Assembly: GCA_030762895.1 (NCBI GenBank)
Contig: CM061065.1
Location: 65,332,200 to 65,396,199, forward strand
Direction of reading: 5' to 3'
DNA from: Sophora flavescens
Taxonomy: Eukaryota; Streptophyta; Magnoliopsida; Fabales; Fabaceae
Length of the DNA: 64,000 nucleotides
The notes beneath the pieces are model-generated. The model was not told where the DNA came from. It did no database searches and saw only the letters and a list, made by a program, of their open reading frames with translations. The position numbers were made by a program, and so were the translations under genes. Below are positions 23,755 to 35,090 of the stretch, piece after piece. The stretch's first letter is position 1, and every line of letters begins with the position of its first letter.

Positions 23755-25284
23755 CCCATTGCTTACTTTAGTGAGAAACTTGCTGGGGCACATTTGAACT
23801 ATTCAACTTATGATAAAGAACTTTATGCCCTAGTAAGGAGTCTCAAAGTTTGGCAACACTATCTCTTGCCCAAGGAATTTGTCATTCATAGTGATCATGA
23901 ATCATTAAAACACTTAAAGGGGCAAGGAAAATTAAACAAGAGACATGCCAAATGGGTTGAATTCATAGAACAATTCCCTTATGTGATTAAACATAAACAA
24001 GGCAAAAGCAATGTTATGGCGGATGCACTTTCACATCGATATGCCTTACTATCAACTCTTGAAACAAAACTTCTTGGGTTTGATCACCTAAAGGAATTGT
24101 ATGTAAATGATCCAGACTTCTCTACAATTTACACTCAAATATAGTCCATCGCACATAAAGGATTTTTCATAAGTGAAGGGTTCCTTTTTAAAGACAAGAG
24201 ACTTTGTGTGCCAAGGCATTCTATTAGAGAGTTATTGGTAAGAGAAGCACATCAAGGGGGACTTAATGGGGTACTTCGGTGTTCACAAGACTTTAGAGGT
24301 TTTGCATGAACATTTCTTTTGGCCAAACATGAAAATTCAAGTCCAAAAGTTATATAAAAAATGCATTGAGTGTTTGAATGCAAAGTCAAAGAGTAAACCT
24401 CATGGGTTGTACACTCCCTTACCTAGTCCTTCTTCTCCTTGGATAGATTTTCCAAGATGGCCCATTTCATTCCATGTCATAAAAGTGATGATGCTTGCCA
24501 TATAGCCAATCTTTTCTTTAAGGAAATAGTTAGACTACATAGGATTCCTAGAAGCATTGTATCTGATAGAGATACCAAGATCCTAAGTCACTTTTGGAGA
24601 ACTTTGTGGCGCAAGCTTGGAACTAAATTACTCTTTTTGACTACTTGCCACCCACAAACGGATGGGCAAACCGAGGCGGTTAATAGGACTCTTTCTACTC
24701 TCCTAAGAACCATCCTCAAGAAAAACCTAAAGTCTTGGGAAGAGTTCTTACCTTTCATTGAGTTTGCACACAACCGTGTGCAACATTCTACTACTAAGCA
24801 CTCCCCTTTTGAGATAGTCTATGGTTTTAATCCACAAACCCCACTTGATTTGCTTTCAATACCAATTGCCCAATCTTTGTTGCATCAAGATGGGCTTGCC
24901 AAGGCAGAATTTGTTAAAAAGCTCCATGAACAAATAAAATTAAATATTGAAAAACAAGGGGAGCACAATGCAAGGAAAGTAAATAAGGGAAGAAAACAAG
25001 TGTTACTTAAACTGGGTGATTGGGTATGGGTGCACTTAAGAAAAGAGAGGTTTCCTGTACAAAGGAAGTCCAAACTCCTACCAAGGGGTGATGGACCTTT
25101 CCAAGTATTAGAGAAAATAAATGATAATGCATATAAAATATATCTCCCTGGTGATTATAATGTGAGTGCCACGTTTAATGTGTATGATCTCAGTATTTTT
25201 GAAAATGACACAGATGATGATCAACACAATTCGTGGACGAATATGCTTCAAGAAGGAGGGGATGATATGAGCATGGACACATAA
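23755..25284 (+). pseudogene. Element A RNase H-integrase relic (pol 3' part)
   Basis: The sequence begins inside RNase H (PIAYFSEKLAG at the junction, then STYDKELYALV from 23803 and HSDHESLKHL). A TAG at 24142-24144 ends the first frame. After it, the integrase zinc region continues (VREAHQGG, then GYFGVHKTLEVLHEHFFWP), with a one-base shift near 24263. In the integrase core, about 25-30 codons are missing at 24441, where PWID is joined to RFSKMAHFIPCHK: the segment carrying the first catalytic Asp is gone. The rest (24439-25284) is open and contains SDRDTK, HPQTDGQTE and the C-terminal GDWVWVHLRKERFP. Its stop at 25282 lies 22 bases into the 3' LTR. Catalysis is not possible from this copy. 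Confidence 0.88.
25250..25262 (+). promoter_or_regulatory. Element A polypurine tract
   Basis: AAGAAGGAGGGGA immediately before the 3' LTR (TGATATGAGC). It also codes for part of the pol C-terminus. Confidence 0.85.
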
Positions 25285-26218
25285 AACCAAGGACCTAGAA
25301 TTGAAGACCTACATGGACCCATGACAAGGGCAAGGCTTAGAAGAGTCCAAGACACATTGAAGAAGGTGGTGGTCAATCACTTGACTTATAGGTAACCTTA
25401 TGAAGAGGGCTTCATCTTGAACCTCTTATGCATTGAGCCATTGACCACCTAGTTAGGGATAGGACCTAGGACCCTTGTTTAGATTAGACTTCATGTAATA
25501 AAGGTAGAAACTAGGAACCTTGTATAGAGTAGAGTAGATGTAATGAAAAGTGCTTATTCAAAAAGCACTTAGGACTAGTTTAGGATTTGGGCCTATTGGG
25601 CCATAGCATAATAGTATGAGACATTAGGCCCAAAACAAAGCCCACACTTGGGTGGATGAGGTAAAGGGCGCTACTAGCATCATAAGTTAGAATATCTTGC
25701 ACTTCAAGTTAGTCTAGCTTGCACCTTAAGTAGGATGAGCCTATAAATAGGCTTTATGTAAATCATTTTTCAAGTTTTAATACAATTGAGTTTTCTCACA
25801 CTTGAGATTGCTAGAGAGATTTGTGAGTCTCCTCTTCTTGGTTCATGAGTTGAACCATTGATTCTTATCTTGAATTTCCATATTCAAGTGGTGAATCTTC
25901 CTTTGGCTTATCAAATTCAATCTTCTTCTCTAAGAAGAATGACTTTGTGGCGCCTTCCCTCCTCTTCCCTACCTCTTCAATTTTATATTTTATTCTTTAA
26001 TTCATGCTCTTTATTTCTTGTCATTTACTTCTTGCAATTTACTTTCTAGTTCATATATCAATTGTTATTCTCTTCTACTCCTTTTGTTTCTCTTGATTCT
26101 TCACTTGAAGAACAAGCTTCATATCAATTGTTCTTGTTTGTGTTTGATCTTGAATTTTTAGCAATTGAAATCAAATAATGATCCTAAAATGTTAGTGATC
26201 TATGTCTTGATCACATCA
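25263..26218 (+). repeat. Element A 3' LTR (intact length, 956 bp)
   Basis: Starts TGATATGAGC and ends GATCACATCA. It contains the unoccupied insertion site of element I (around 25331) and the segment deleted from the 5' LTR. The following five bases ATATA would be the target copy, but the left copy is outside the window. Confidence 0.87.
25741..25751 (+). promoter_or_regulatory. TATA box of element A LTR
   Basis: CTATAAATAGG in a plausible U3/R position of the 3' LTR. The 5' LTR lacks it through deletion. Confidence 0.6.
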
Positions 26219-26800
26219 ATATAGATTTGTCAATCTGTGTATAGTGCATCAGATATGAAATATGATAAATGTTCTGATATATACATATATGTACATATCC
26301 TGTGTATATTGAGGCACAGAGAGTTCATCTATCAGTTTTGTCTCAGAATCGATGTACAACATCGATTATTGCCTTTTAAGTTGTTTTCTCTGTTCTAAAA
26401 AATATTGTACATCTATGTACATACCCTGTGCACTGATGCTTAATCAACTAAAAACAGGAAGTACACCTATGTATGCTATATGTGTATATAGTACATACAC
26501 TTAAACACCAAATATGTTTAATACACCTATGTACTCAATCTATGTAATGATAGAACAAATATTCAAAATCAATTAATGATATATAACAATCAATGTATAA
26601 CACATATTAATTGATTTCTTATCATGTTAAACACATATCAAAGCATTTTTAAGAACATACCAGCATTCAAAATCAACGAATATCAATCATTTTAGAGAGC
26701 AATTATGCCCTTAGCCATTTATCTAGCTTGATTTTTCACTATGGTTTCATTCTCATCAAACTTGTTCATAAGAAAAATTCATCTTGTTCCAATGATTAAT
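26219..26800 (-). other. AT-rich segment with repeated TACACCTATGTA-like words
   Basis: No coding is seen. Between 26231 and 26540 there are at least six near-palindromic words of the type also found in the LTR of H (29631-30010), for example GTACATCTATGTACAT near 26406. It may be U3 of a related LTR or an element H 3' LTR joined by deletion; I could not find an LTR edge. Confidence 0.5.
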
Positions 26801-28693
26801 TCATGATTGTTCAAATAACTTTAAACAGAAGGATGCACCATCACAGATTAATAATGATATTTGGAAAAGATATTTAACCAATATTTTGTCTTTATTGTAA
26901 CCCGTGATGTGTTTGGAAAATCCTTTATCATGATACCAATTTGAGCTCTTGGCCTTCAAACACACCTGTAATACAGAATTTATGTGTGTTCTTTTGGTAC
27001 CCAAATTTTCTTGGGTCCTTCATGGTTAGTATATGATAAAATTCCTTTGGGAACCCATATTTGCCTTATCCGCAATGAATAATTATTTCTCAAATTGTAA
27101 ACTGCGGCTATATGACATTTTCTATTGCAATAATAACATCTAACATATTGTGATGTATTAGCATAATGATAGACATGCAATGTTCTAGATGTTTGCCTTT
27201 TTCTCAAATTTGTACGCTGAATCAACTTGGTTTTTCATTTCTTGTCGCTATCCAAGTAATGCATTCAAGTTGTCCTTATCACTTGTAAGCCTAGATAGAT
27301 CAACATTCAAATCACTTATTTGTTTTTCCAACTTAGGACAATTATCACATATAGGTGGATCCAAAACAGTAGTTGGTTTTTCTTTTAAACCATAATTTTC
27401 TATTTTTTACAGCATCTACATCTTTGTTTAAACTAGAAGTTTTATCCTCTAGGCATGTGATGATTTTCTTAGAGTTAGTAAGCAATCTAGCAAGTCTAAT
27501 GGATTCTTTATAAAGTGCTTCAAAATCATTTTGTAATTCTTCATAAGAAGGTAGTTCATCAAAGTTAGAATTATTTACCTCATCATCTTCTTCATGAAGA
27601 TTAGCCATTAAGCACAAGTTTGCATCTTAATCGTTGGAATCATCCGTTATTACAAGATCATTTTCCTCCCAAGAAATGTATGCACGTTTAGGCTTCTTTT
27701 CCTTCTTAAACTTTTTAGCAATCATCTTTTTCTTTTGAAGGGATGGACATTCATTCTAGTAGTGACCAATTTTTCCACATTCAAAGCATTTAATTGTAGA
27801 AGAAGAGCTTTCACCTTTTGATGTATTCTTCTTTATAGGAAAGTTAAGTTGCTTTTTGTTACCTTTCCTTTTGATGAATCTTCTGAATTTTATTACAAGT
27901 AATCTCATGCCTTCTTCCTCAGATTCATCATCATCATGAAGGTCCTCATCTTCATTTGAAGAGTCGTCTTCTATATATTTTTCAGCTTCCAATACAATAC
28001 TTCTTTTCTTGTAGTCTCCAGCTTCACTTTGCACCAATCTATTCAACTCCATTTCATGTTCTTTTAATTTACCAAAGAGTGTTGCAATGGTCATTGTATC
28101 GAGATCCTTGGATTCAGAAATTGTATTAATTTTAGGTTGATATTCTCTGCTCAAACATCTCACGACTTTATTGATTTGCTCCCCATCCGAGATTGAGTGT
28201 CCAAGGCCATCTAGTTGATTCACAATGTATGTAAATCTCTTTTGCAATTCATCAATCTCATCACCACTCTTCATGTTAAAGAGTTCATATTCATGGATTA
28301 GTGTATTCATCCTTGCTCTCTTGACATCATTCGTGCCTTCATGAGTAAGTTGGAGAGTGTCCCATATTTGTTTTGCTGTCTTGCAATTAGAGACCCTGAA
28401 AAACTCATCATAACTCAAAGAAGCTGTTATAATATTCTTTGCTTTAGCATTATAACCAACTCTTTTTTTTATCATCATCATTCCAATCATCTTTTGGTTT
28501 TGCCTTTTTATTTCATTTATCATCAAGAGTAAAGGGGACATAAGGTCCATTTTCTACAGCATCTAATATATCAAAACCAGCAGCCTCAAGAAAGATTAGT
28601 ATTCTCTCTTTCCAATACATATATGCATTACCCATTAAAAGAAAGTGATCTAGTTAGAGAAGCCCCATCATCCATGATATCATTTGTAGCCAT
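26801..28693 (-). pseudogene. SIRE-type Copia gag-protease relic (element H)
   Basis: The likely ATG at 28693-28691 begins MATNDIMDDGASLTRS, followed by the WKERI...EAAGFDILDAVENGPYVP part of the Gag core. The frame shifts at a run of eight T on + near 28462, so the longest open part starts only near 28445 in meaning, although an open frame extends to 28550. The Gag core (KTAKQIWDTLQLTHEGT, KRARMNTLIHEYELF) and zinc knuckle CFECGKIGHY follow; a stop replaces Trp right after the knuckle (near 27756). Downstream are the acidic ANLHEEDDEVNN segment (27617-27345), the pre-protease KKIWVPKEHT (near 27010) and a decayed protease site WYHDKGFSKHITG, in which the expected WxLDSG is altered. No RT or integrase is present. 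Confidence 0.83.
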
Positions 28694-28729
28694 CTCTTGA
28701 AGGGATTAAGCTTTGTAACAAGAGTTTTA

Positions 28730-28742
28730 GCTCTGATACCAC
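28730..28742 (-). promoter_or_regulatory. Element H PBS (initiator Met type)
   Basis: The minus strand reads AGTGGTATCAGAGC right after the LTR end CCAACCAACA-like terminus. The same string recurs inside the LTR edge at about 28775-28789, giving a direct repeat around the LTR boundary. Confidence 0.78.
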
Positions 28743-29107
28743 TTGTTGGTTGTGGCTACACACTCAAGAATTTTAGCTCTGATACCACTTTTCACAAATT
28801 TCATAATTAATCTTTCAATATTTAGGTTACAATTAAAGTAGGAATGATAACAGTAATGCAAAAATTGTTCTAACAATGTTTAGCAACAGATTTCAGAATA
28901 AAGATTTAACTACAACACGCATTCAATCATACCTATCAAGTAAACATGTATATGACATATATATCAAGTTTAAGGGTAACAAGAATGCGCAAACCGATTT
29001 ATCCAGGTTCATCTACCTCATCTGGTAACCTACATACAGTCTCACTCCTCTGTGGTTTCCTCCACTATAATCAGAATTTACATTATTCGAATACAAGCAA
29101 CACAAGG

Positions 29108-29350
29108 CTTCACTACCTTGAACAAAATTTACTAAAAAGCGCACTAGCTTTTCTACCCAAGGATTCCTTCTGTCCCTGTGAAAAACCTAAGAGATACCCT
29201 CTCTTAAATATGTGAAACAACTAAGAGATACCCTCTCTTAAATCATCGAGACTTCACTACCTTGAAAACCTTCAGCAAAAGCACACTTGCTTTTCAACTC
29301 AGGGATCCCTTCTATCCCTGTAATACAACAGAGAGATACCCTCTCTCTAA
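29108..29350. repeat. Imperfect tandem duplication (~140 bp) in element H LTR
   Basis: CTTCACTACCTTGAA...ACTAGCTTTTC...AGAGATACCCTCTCTT occurs twice (from about 29108 and 29251), with an extra AGAGATACCCTCTCTTAAAT copy near 29224. Confidence 0.7.
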
Positions 29351-29630
29351 TCAATAAATCAAAACTTGACTGAAAATAATATGACTCTAGAAATCAGATA
29401 TTTCAAATTGAATCACTTAGGGAATATCACACCCTTCTCTCAAAGATGAAGCTCAGTGGAAACTTTAGAATTCGTGATTATGATTTCTGAATGAATAGTT
29501 GTCGAAAAGTGTTTCTATAATATCCTTTTATAGTAATTTGAAGAAATAGATTCGTTGGACAAATTATAGAATCAGTTACAAGTGAAACGGAATCATTTTG
29601 AGAAGAACTAACGCGACATAATCTGTGTAG

Positions 29631-30010
29631 TACATCTGTGTATAAACCTTTTTTTTTGAACTTTTGTACATGTATACACATATTACGTTCTTTGTACATC
29701 TGTGTATCGCTTGATTTGTTCTTAAGTACACAGATTATCATCTTTATACATCGGTGTATATCATAACATTCAACCCAGAACCTCATACATAGGCCATGTA
29801 CATCGATTTAGTTCACAAACGCAAATCTTGAAGTTTCTGATTTAAGCTATACACAGGTGTATCATTCTTTACATCGATGTATACTTTAGTTTTCTCAAGA
29901 ATCAACTTTAATACAAATGTGTACAACTCACGTACACGGGTGTACTGCAGGATTTTCACTTACACTTAGCAAATTAACTAAAGATACATATGTGTAACAC
30001 ACAGGTGTTT
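29631..30010 (-). promoter_or_regulatory. Array of TACATCGATGTA-like palindromic words upstream of H TATA box
   Basis: At least ten words of the form TACA(C/T)(C/A)(G/T)(G/A)TGTA occur in under 400 bases, including a perfect TACATCGATGTA at 29870-29881. On the minus strand the array is upstream of the TATA box at 29522-29534, that is in U3. A role in transcription is inference. Confidence 0.6.
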
Positions 30011-32553
30011 AACTCCATTTAATTTACTTTTTCTTTTAACATATTTTGAAAATCCTTTTCATAAAAAACTCATTTAATTATTCATTTGGAAATCGTAGTT
30101 TTTCCTTTGTTTCCCAAGAGTTTCACTAAGAGATCAAGTGTGCTATTCTTACAATAGCATCTAAGACTTAAGATCTTCAATCAAATTGGTCTTCATGCTT
30201 TATTCCTTGTTATCTCCTTTATATCTTTGAAACTCATGATCTTCTTTGAACTTTGTCATTTCATCCTTTGATCCTTTGACTTTCTCCTTCATGAGTAAAC
30301 TTGAAAATACTTGAACACTTCATCAGTCTATAATCAAATTGAGAAACTCATATAAAATTCACATTGTTTGTCATACATCAAAACCTCAAAAGGGCTTTGT
30401 AACACCCTTCTCGGGTGCTACATTGTAAGTGACATTTTATGGCCGAAAAGTAGGTTAATTAAAATTGGCTATTAAAGAATGGGGTAATTTTTTTTTCTTT
30501 TTCGTAAGTCATAAATATAACTACTTTGATTTAAATGAATGGACAATAAAATATTCCATTATCACAATTAGGGTCATGAGTTCGAAAATCATTTACATAA
30601 TACCCAACCCGACTCATAAACAGAAATCATAGAATGTACAGAATCAACATAAAGATGTGGAGATGTAGCTCCTAAAATATAAGATACTTGGAGTCACAGC
30701 TCCATAGACAGTTACATTAACTCCCAAACATACCCAGCTGGTCAAACTAAAATATAAAAGACCATCCTTTCTCGTTCATTGTGAGAATGACAAACCCAAC
30801 TGATGAGATCTAGTGAAAACTCTATTTGAGTTCACTACCGATGTCGTCACAAAAGACACTACTGGAGTTACTACAACAATAACTCTCGAACCAAAACCCT
30901 TTCCTCTTCCAAGAGGAAAAAATGGTTTACGAACCATTGACAGTATGAAAGACGTCCACTAGAAATTCCACCACAGCGTCTACAAGCTCAAACCTCAATA
31001 TGTCAGCCATGCGACATCTTGACGTCTTAATCTTCTCAAAAGAGTACAGAAGGCACATAGCCAGCCAACATAGGTAATATAAAAATAAGGAGGCGAGATT
31101 TCCATTTATCTTACACATAAGGCAGATATGCAGTGGTACGACTCTCAGGTACGTACAATTAACAATTATCAATCATATCTACACTCATAAAAAAAACAAT
31201 AATGTTTCACAGAAACATGACCACAACACCACGTTTTCCTAGATAGAAGACATCTAAGACTTGAGGAATGACCTCTGAATTCCTATACCATAGTTTTACG
31301 AACAGTTGGAGAGAATGGTTCGGAGGATTGTTCCGGAGGTACCTGCCTTGGGTAATAAAGAATGTGTCAATAGAAGAGGGTGTGAACTTCATAGGCTTTT
31401 TTGGGAACATCCTACACTACCAGAAAACACGTAGTGACTAGTCGAGTATGTCAGTGCATTGCAAGATCACCACGCCACAGAGGAGCTACCAACTGGGCCT
31501 ATGTGAGTATTTCATACCCCGACACCCCTTATAATAAGCAAGATTTGCCACTACGGAATTTGCACCCGCATTAAAGTGTTAGCTCCTTCTCCTAGGTACA
31601 ATGACCTTACAGAACATAGTTTCACTATGTGTTTAGGCAAAATTGTCGGAAATACGTTCTTCTTGTTTATCCATTGGATGATATCTTGATTCCATCGGAA
31701 TTCTTTCAACGTGATTTCTCGGATGCTAGATGTTCTTAACATCGAGCGGAAGTTCTCAAGTAACCTTTCATCTTTGTGTAAAGACATCTTAAAACACTTG
31801 ATTAAAAGTCCTAACACATTATGAGATTGGAACACAAGTCCAATTATTTATTTCTCTGTAATTTTCTAATTGAGCCTTTTTATTTGGCTTCCAAGAAAAC
31901 AAATCATTCTGAGTCCATTAAATTTTATGGAATATGGATAATGAATTATCCATACTTTATGACATAAGGTCGTGTTCCACCCCACGTCATAAATTATTAG
32001 GTTCGTATTTGCACTAAGTCATTCATGACTTAGGTTTTTCCATTTACTTGAAATACTAGTCTTAAAGACTAATTTTTTTTTTGTCTTAAAACTAAAACCT
32101 TGCGTTAAAACAAAACCATTTTGAAATCAGATTCCATTAAAGTATGTAAGTACTAAATTCCTTAAAACAGTTTCTTGAAAAACATCGAAACTCTTAAAAT
32201 ATCGTTTTACCATTTTTTTATTGTATTTCAACTTAAATTCCATATTTTCACAAATATAATTATTTTTCTCAAATCCTTCACTTTCCTAAGTTACCATACT
32301 TATGTTAAAGACTAAAATCCTTCACTTTCTCATAATCCTAACACTTAGGATTTATAAGACAACATACAAAAACTTTAAACCACATACATATCTACATTAA
32401 GGTAGGATAGTAGTAATCTCCCCCTTACCTCTTGTAGATCACTTGAACGTCAAGTAGTATAAGGATGTTGTTTGCCTAAATCACAAGGTTTTGAACCCAC
32501 AAAACCTAGCCATGAACAACCAACAAGAAATCAAGTTAAAGATTGAAGAAAAT

Positions 32554-33994
32554 TGATAGTGTGATTTTACATCATGTTTTCTGTACACTTTTGCAAGCAT
32601 TTTTCATATAGATTAGGCATTCTTTATTTGATTTTAGTTAGATTTTCCCTTGGAACGGGTGAAGCGGTTTCTTGGTGTTGTTTTGCAGGAATTAATGTAA
32701 AAATGATCAGAATCAGCCATGATGGAGCCTGGATGAAACAGAGCTTGAAAAGTGAAGAATATGAGCCAAACAGAGCCCATCACAGCCTGGCCGTGATGAC
32801 CATCACGACCATGATCAAGCAGAGCAGAAGGTAAAAGTCAGAAGCTGTCAGGGGAATTGCTCGCCCCGCGAGAGGCTACTCGCCTCGCGAACCTGAAGAC
32901 CATCCTATGCCAGAAATGTCATCTTCTCTGCCTTGCCCCGCGAGAGGCTACTCGCCTCGCGATACTGTGGACCAGAAACCAGAAACCATCACGCCCAGTT
33001 CCTGATACTCATCACGGGCGTATTTGAGAAGAACCTTACTGCCTCGCCTCGCGAATCACCATTCGCGTCGCGATAGATCCAATCTCTGAAGACCAGATTT
33101 TTAACATTAGCCTCGCGAGCGCGCAAAGTCTGATTGGTATAAATTGCTGTTTTAGGGCAGAATGAGGGAGTGGAGAGTTTTGAGAGGGGGACGCACATGG
33201 AGGCTGGGAAGAGGGTTTCAACCCTAGAAGGGAGTTGCTGAGAGGGGCTGCTGTGACAACGGTGGAAAGCTCCCATGGAGCCTCTTATCTACTCTTCTCC
33301 TATTTCTCTGGTTTGGCTTTCTCTGTAATTATGAGTAGCTAATCCCAGTTTGTTGGGATTATATGTAACTAAACTCAACTTCATGTGTTTATCTTGACTG
33401 ATTAATCTATGTTTATGCTTCTCTGTTAGTGATTATTTTCCTTCGCTTAATGCTTGTTGTGGCAAGCACCCCCATGACTCGATTTGTGTTTTGGTATGCA
33501 ATTGGGAAATTCGTATTAGAACCGGAATTGGAATCAATCACCTAGTAATCCTTGCATCTAGGAATGGAGTTTGGTTTACTAGTAATCGCATAATCCCTAA
33601 TCTTAATGCAAATTCATTAATCTAGGCCACCTAAGGAATTAGGGTCTATTAGTGGATTTAGGCTCTTGCCATCCGAGGAATCGGGGCTTGAGTAGTTTAG
33701 TGGATTGATTTTAATATTTGAAGCATGAATGGGAGGTATCTAGTCCTGGTATTGCATGAGGTAGAGGTTTGGTGAAGTCTAGTCCCAACATATCCCTTTC
33801 GCACTCCAAGTGTTCGATAGAAATCCTCAAAGAACTTTTCCTTTTCTTTTGTTTGTTTTGAATTCTCTTATTAGTCTAGATAGTTGCCGAGTTTGTGAAT
33901 TGGTACTTGACATCCAATCCCCGTGGATACGATAACCGGTCTCACCATCGTATTACTTGCACGACTGGGTATACTTGCCCAGATTCGTCCAACA
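32554..33994 (+). repeat. Element E 5' LTR
   Basis: Starts TGATAGTGTG and ends CGTCCAACA. Close to the 3' LTR (36411-37865), with scattered substitutions and small indels (for example extra motif CCAGGTCTCGCCTCGCG in the 3' copy). TATA-like GTATAAATTG is at 33137-33146. Confidence 0.93.
32861..33122 (+). promoter_or_regulatory. Paired TCGCCTCGCGAG motifs in element E U3
   Basis: Three pairs, with starts at 32861/32880, 32933/32952 and 33044/33063, each exactly 19 bases apart, plus a single copy near 33112. They lie upstream of the TATA box at 33137. The 3' LTR has the same pairs from 36718 to about 36991, including one more pair. A degenerate TCACGGC/GCCGTGA inverted repeat lies just upstream (32780-32815). 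Regulatory function is inferred from position only. Confidence 0.75.
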
Positions 33995-34000
33995 AGTTTT

Positions 34001-34018
34001 TGGCGCCGTTGCCGGGGA
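34001..34018 (+). promoter_or_regulatory. Element E PBS (tRNA-Asp)
   Basis: TGGCGCCGTTGCCGGGGA, a perfect 18-base complement to the plant tRNA-Asp 3' end, six bases after the LTR. Confidence 0.95.
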
Positions 34019-34139
34019 TTGGTTTTGCCAATATCAATAGTAACAAAGGAGGCAACTAATTTAGACATTTTTTTTATTTTTCTGTATATATTTGATCTTT
34101 TTTGTTTTGAGTCTTGTTTGTGGTAGGTGGACGAAATTC

Positions 34140-34748
34140 ATGGACAATTATTATTATCCACCTGATGAGGAAGCCTCAAGTCACACATTGGAGGACGACT
34201 GGTGTTTGGAAGACTGCATGGATTTGCTGAATCATATTACTCCTGCACAGGTTGATAGTGTGACGGGTAGGCTTATGTACAATATCTCCGAGGAGGATTG
34301 GGAAACCTTTTGCTCGTATCTACCACCTCCACCACCATGTATGATTCCCATAGAGCCACATGAAGCAGAATTTGATCAAAATCTGGTTGTGGGAATGGAT
34401 CAAATTGAAGATGAAGTGGTGGTGGTAAGCGAACCACAACAAGAGGAATTACCTTCCACAAATCCTTGGGAAACAACAAGTGAGGAGGCAAGTCAATCGG
34501 AAAACAGTCACTCCACCATGCTTGCTGAATTTGCTGCGTTAGACAATTATGTCGGCTTACATGCATGTGTGGACACTGCTAAATTAGTCCCTTCCACTTG
34601 TCTGGCAAACTTCCTCCTGAAAATTCCACTTGACCCGAGCGGAAGTGAGTTCATGATTGCAGAGGTCAATGGAGTTTTCACACACTGGCTGGGTGGAGTT
34701 GAGGATAAAGTTATATTACTTCTGCAATCGCCACTCCACAGACCATGA
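34140..34748 (+). CDS. Acidic open reading frame of element E, function unknown
   Basis: I do not recognise this protein. The chosen ATG (34140) begins MDNYYYPPDEEAS; the frame is open upstream to 34092, but a start MDN at the same place after the PBS is also used by the Gag-like frame of element F (MDNHRDG), which favours it. The 202 residues are acidic, with Pro-rich PPPPPC and several E/D runs; no zinc knuckle, capsid core, membrane segment or enzyme motif is visible. The N-terminal few residues look like an Athila-type Gag start, so the protein may be a Gag remnant whose core was deleted, leaving N- and C-terminal parts. It is uninterrupted, in contrast to most frames in this window. It could be expressed from the LTR promoter. 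Cellular role unknown. Confidence 0.55.
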   Translation: MDNYYYPPDEEASSHTLEDDWCLEDCMDLLNHITPAQVDSVTGRLMYNISEEDWETFCSYLPPPPPCMIPIEPHEAEFDQNLVVGMDQIEDEVVVVSEPQQEELPSTNPWETTSEEASQSENSHSTMLAEFAALDNYVGLHACVDTAKLVPSTCLANFLLKIPLDPSGSEFMIAEVNGVFTHWLGGVEDKVILLLQSPLHRP

Positions 34749-35090
34749 GATCCGGGAGGAGGATCCTAGAACGTCAAGCTAGTTACGTTAAAGAATCGCT
34801 TATTGGGAGGCAACCCAAGTTTCTTAACCCTTCTCTTTAGTTAGTTTTTGTTTTTTGATTTTAACTCTTGAATAATTTGAGAAGATCAAGTGTTTTCTTT
34901 TACTAATAAAATTGCCAAGTGATTTCAGGGAAAGAAGGAAGGAAGAGCAAGAAGACAAAAAAAAAAGCAAAGTCAGCACCCATCACGGCCGTGATGCATT
35001 TCCCAACAAGTTTCTGACTGGAATGAGAGCCAACACCCACTACCGCCTGGGTAAGCCGTTCCATTTTTCTCCTCTTTCCAACTTGATTGT
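34749..35090 (+). other. Element E post-ORF region with GGGAGGCAACCC hairpin
   Basis: TTGGGAGGCAACCCAA (34803-34818) forms a five-pair stem with a six-base loop. It is preceded by an ACGTCAAGCTAGTTACGTTA block that I recall from many Athila/Tat-type plant elements. A degenerate CATCACGGCCGTGATG word lies at 34980-34995. No coding is seen. Confidence 0.55.

Larger units (their letters stand above)
1..26218 (+). mobile_element. Element A: Ty3/gypsy retrotransposon, broken by two insertions
   Basis: Order on + is 5' LTR (to 11377), Met-type PBS (11380), gag, protease, then after a foreign insertion RNase H, integrase, PPT and 3' LTR (25263-26218). Comparison with the 3' LTR puts the 5' LTR start about 64 bases left of the window. 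Reverse transcriptase is missing altogether. Integrase and protease wording resemble Reina/CRM-like chromoviruses, but I do not assign the lineage firmly. Element I sits in its 5' LTR and element B between protease and RNase H. Many stops and frameshifts make it non-functional. Confidence 0.88.
26219..30388 (-). mobile_element. Element H: SIRE/Maximus-type Ty1/Copia relic, left part outside or lost
   Basis: Read on the minus strand: LTR (30388-28744), Met-type PBS, gag, start of protease, then sequence of unclear origin up to the insertion of A at 26218/26219. Gag wording (MDDGASLTRSLSF, CFECGKIGH, KKIWVPKEHT) is that of SIRE-type Copia elements. The remaining pol and 3' LTR are not in the window. 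One end only is visible, so there is no target-duplication test. Confidence 0.78.
28744..30388 (-). repeat. Element H 5' LTR
   Basis: On + it runs from TGTTGGTTGTGG to CATCAAAACCTCA; on the minus strand it starts TGAGGTTTTGATG, a usual SIRE-type LTR start. A TATA box (ACTATAAAAGGAT, minus) lies at about 29522-29534. The left edge is supported by the PBS; the right edge rests on family resemblance. Confidence 0.68.

Noticed and set aside
32861..33122. CRISPR-like appearance of short repeats with spacers
   Set aside because: Spacers are 6-7 bases, units are paired rather than serial, and the context is a plant LTR promoter.
34001..34018. Possible tRNA-Asp gene fragment
   Set aside because: It is only the 3'-end complement, placed right after an LTR: a primer-binding site. 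The same holds at 55991, 9563 and 4803.
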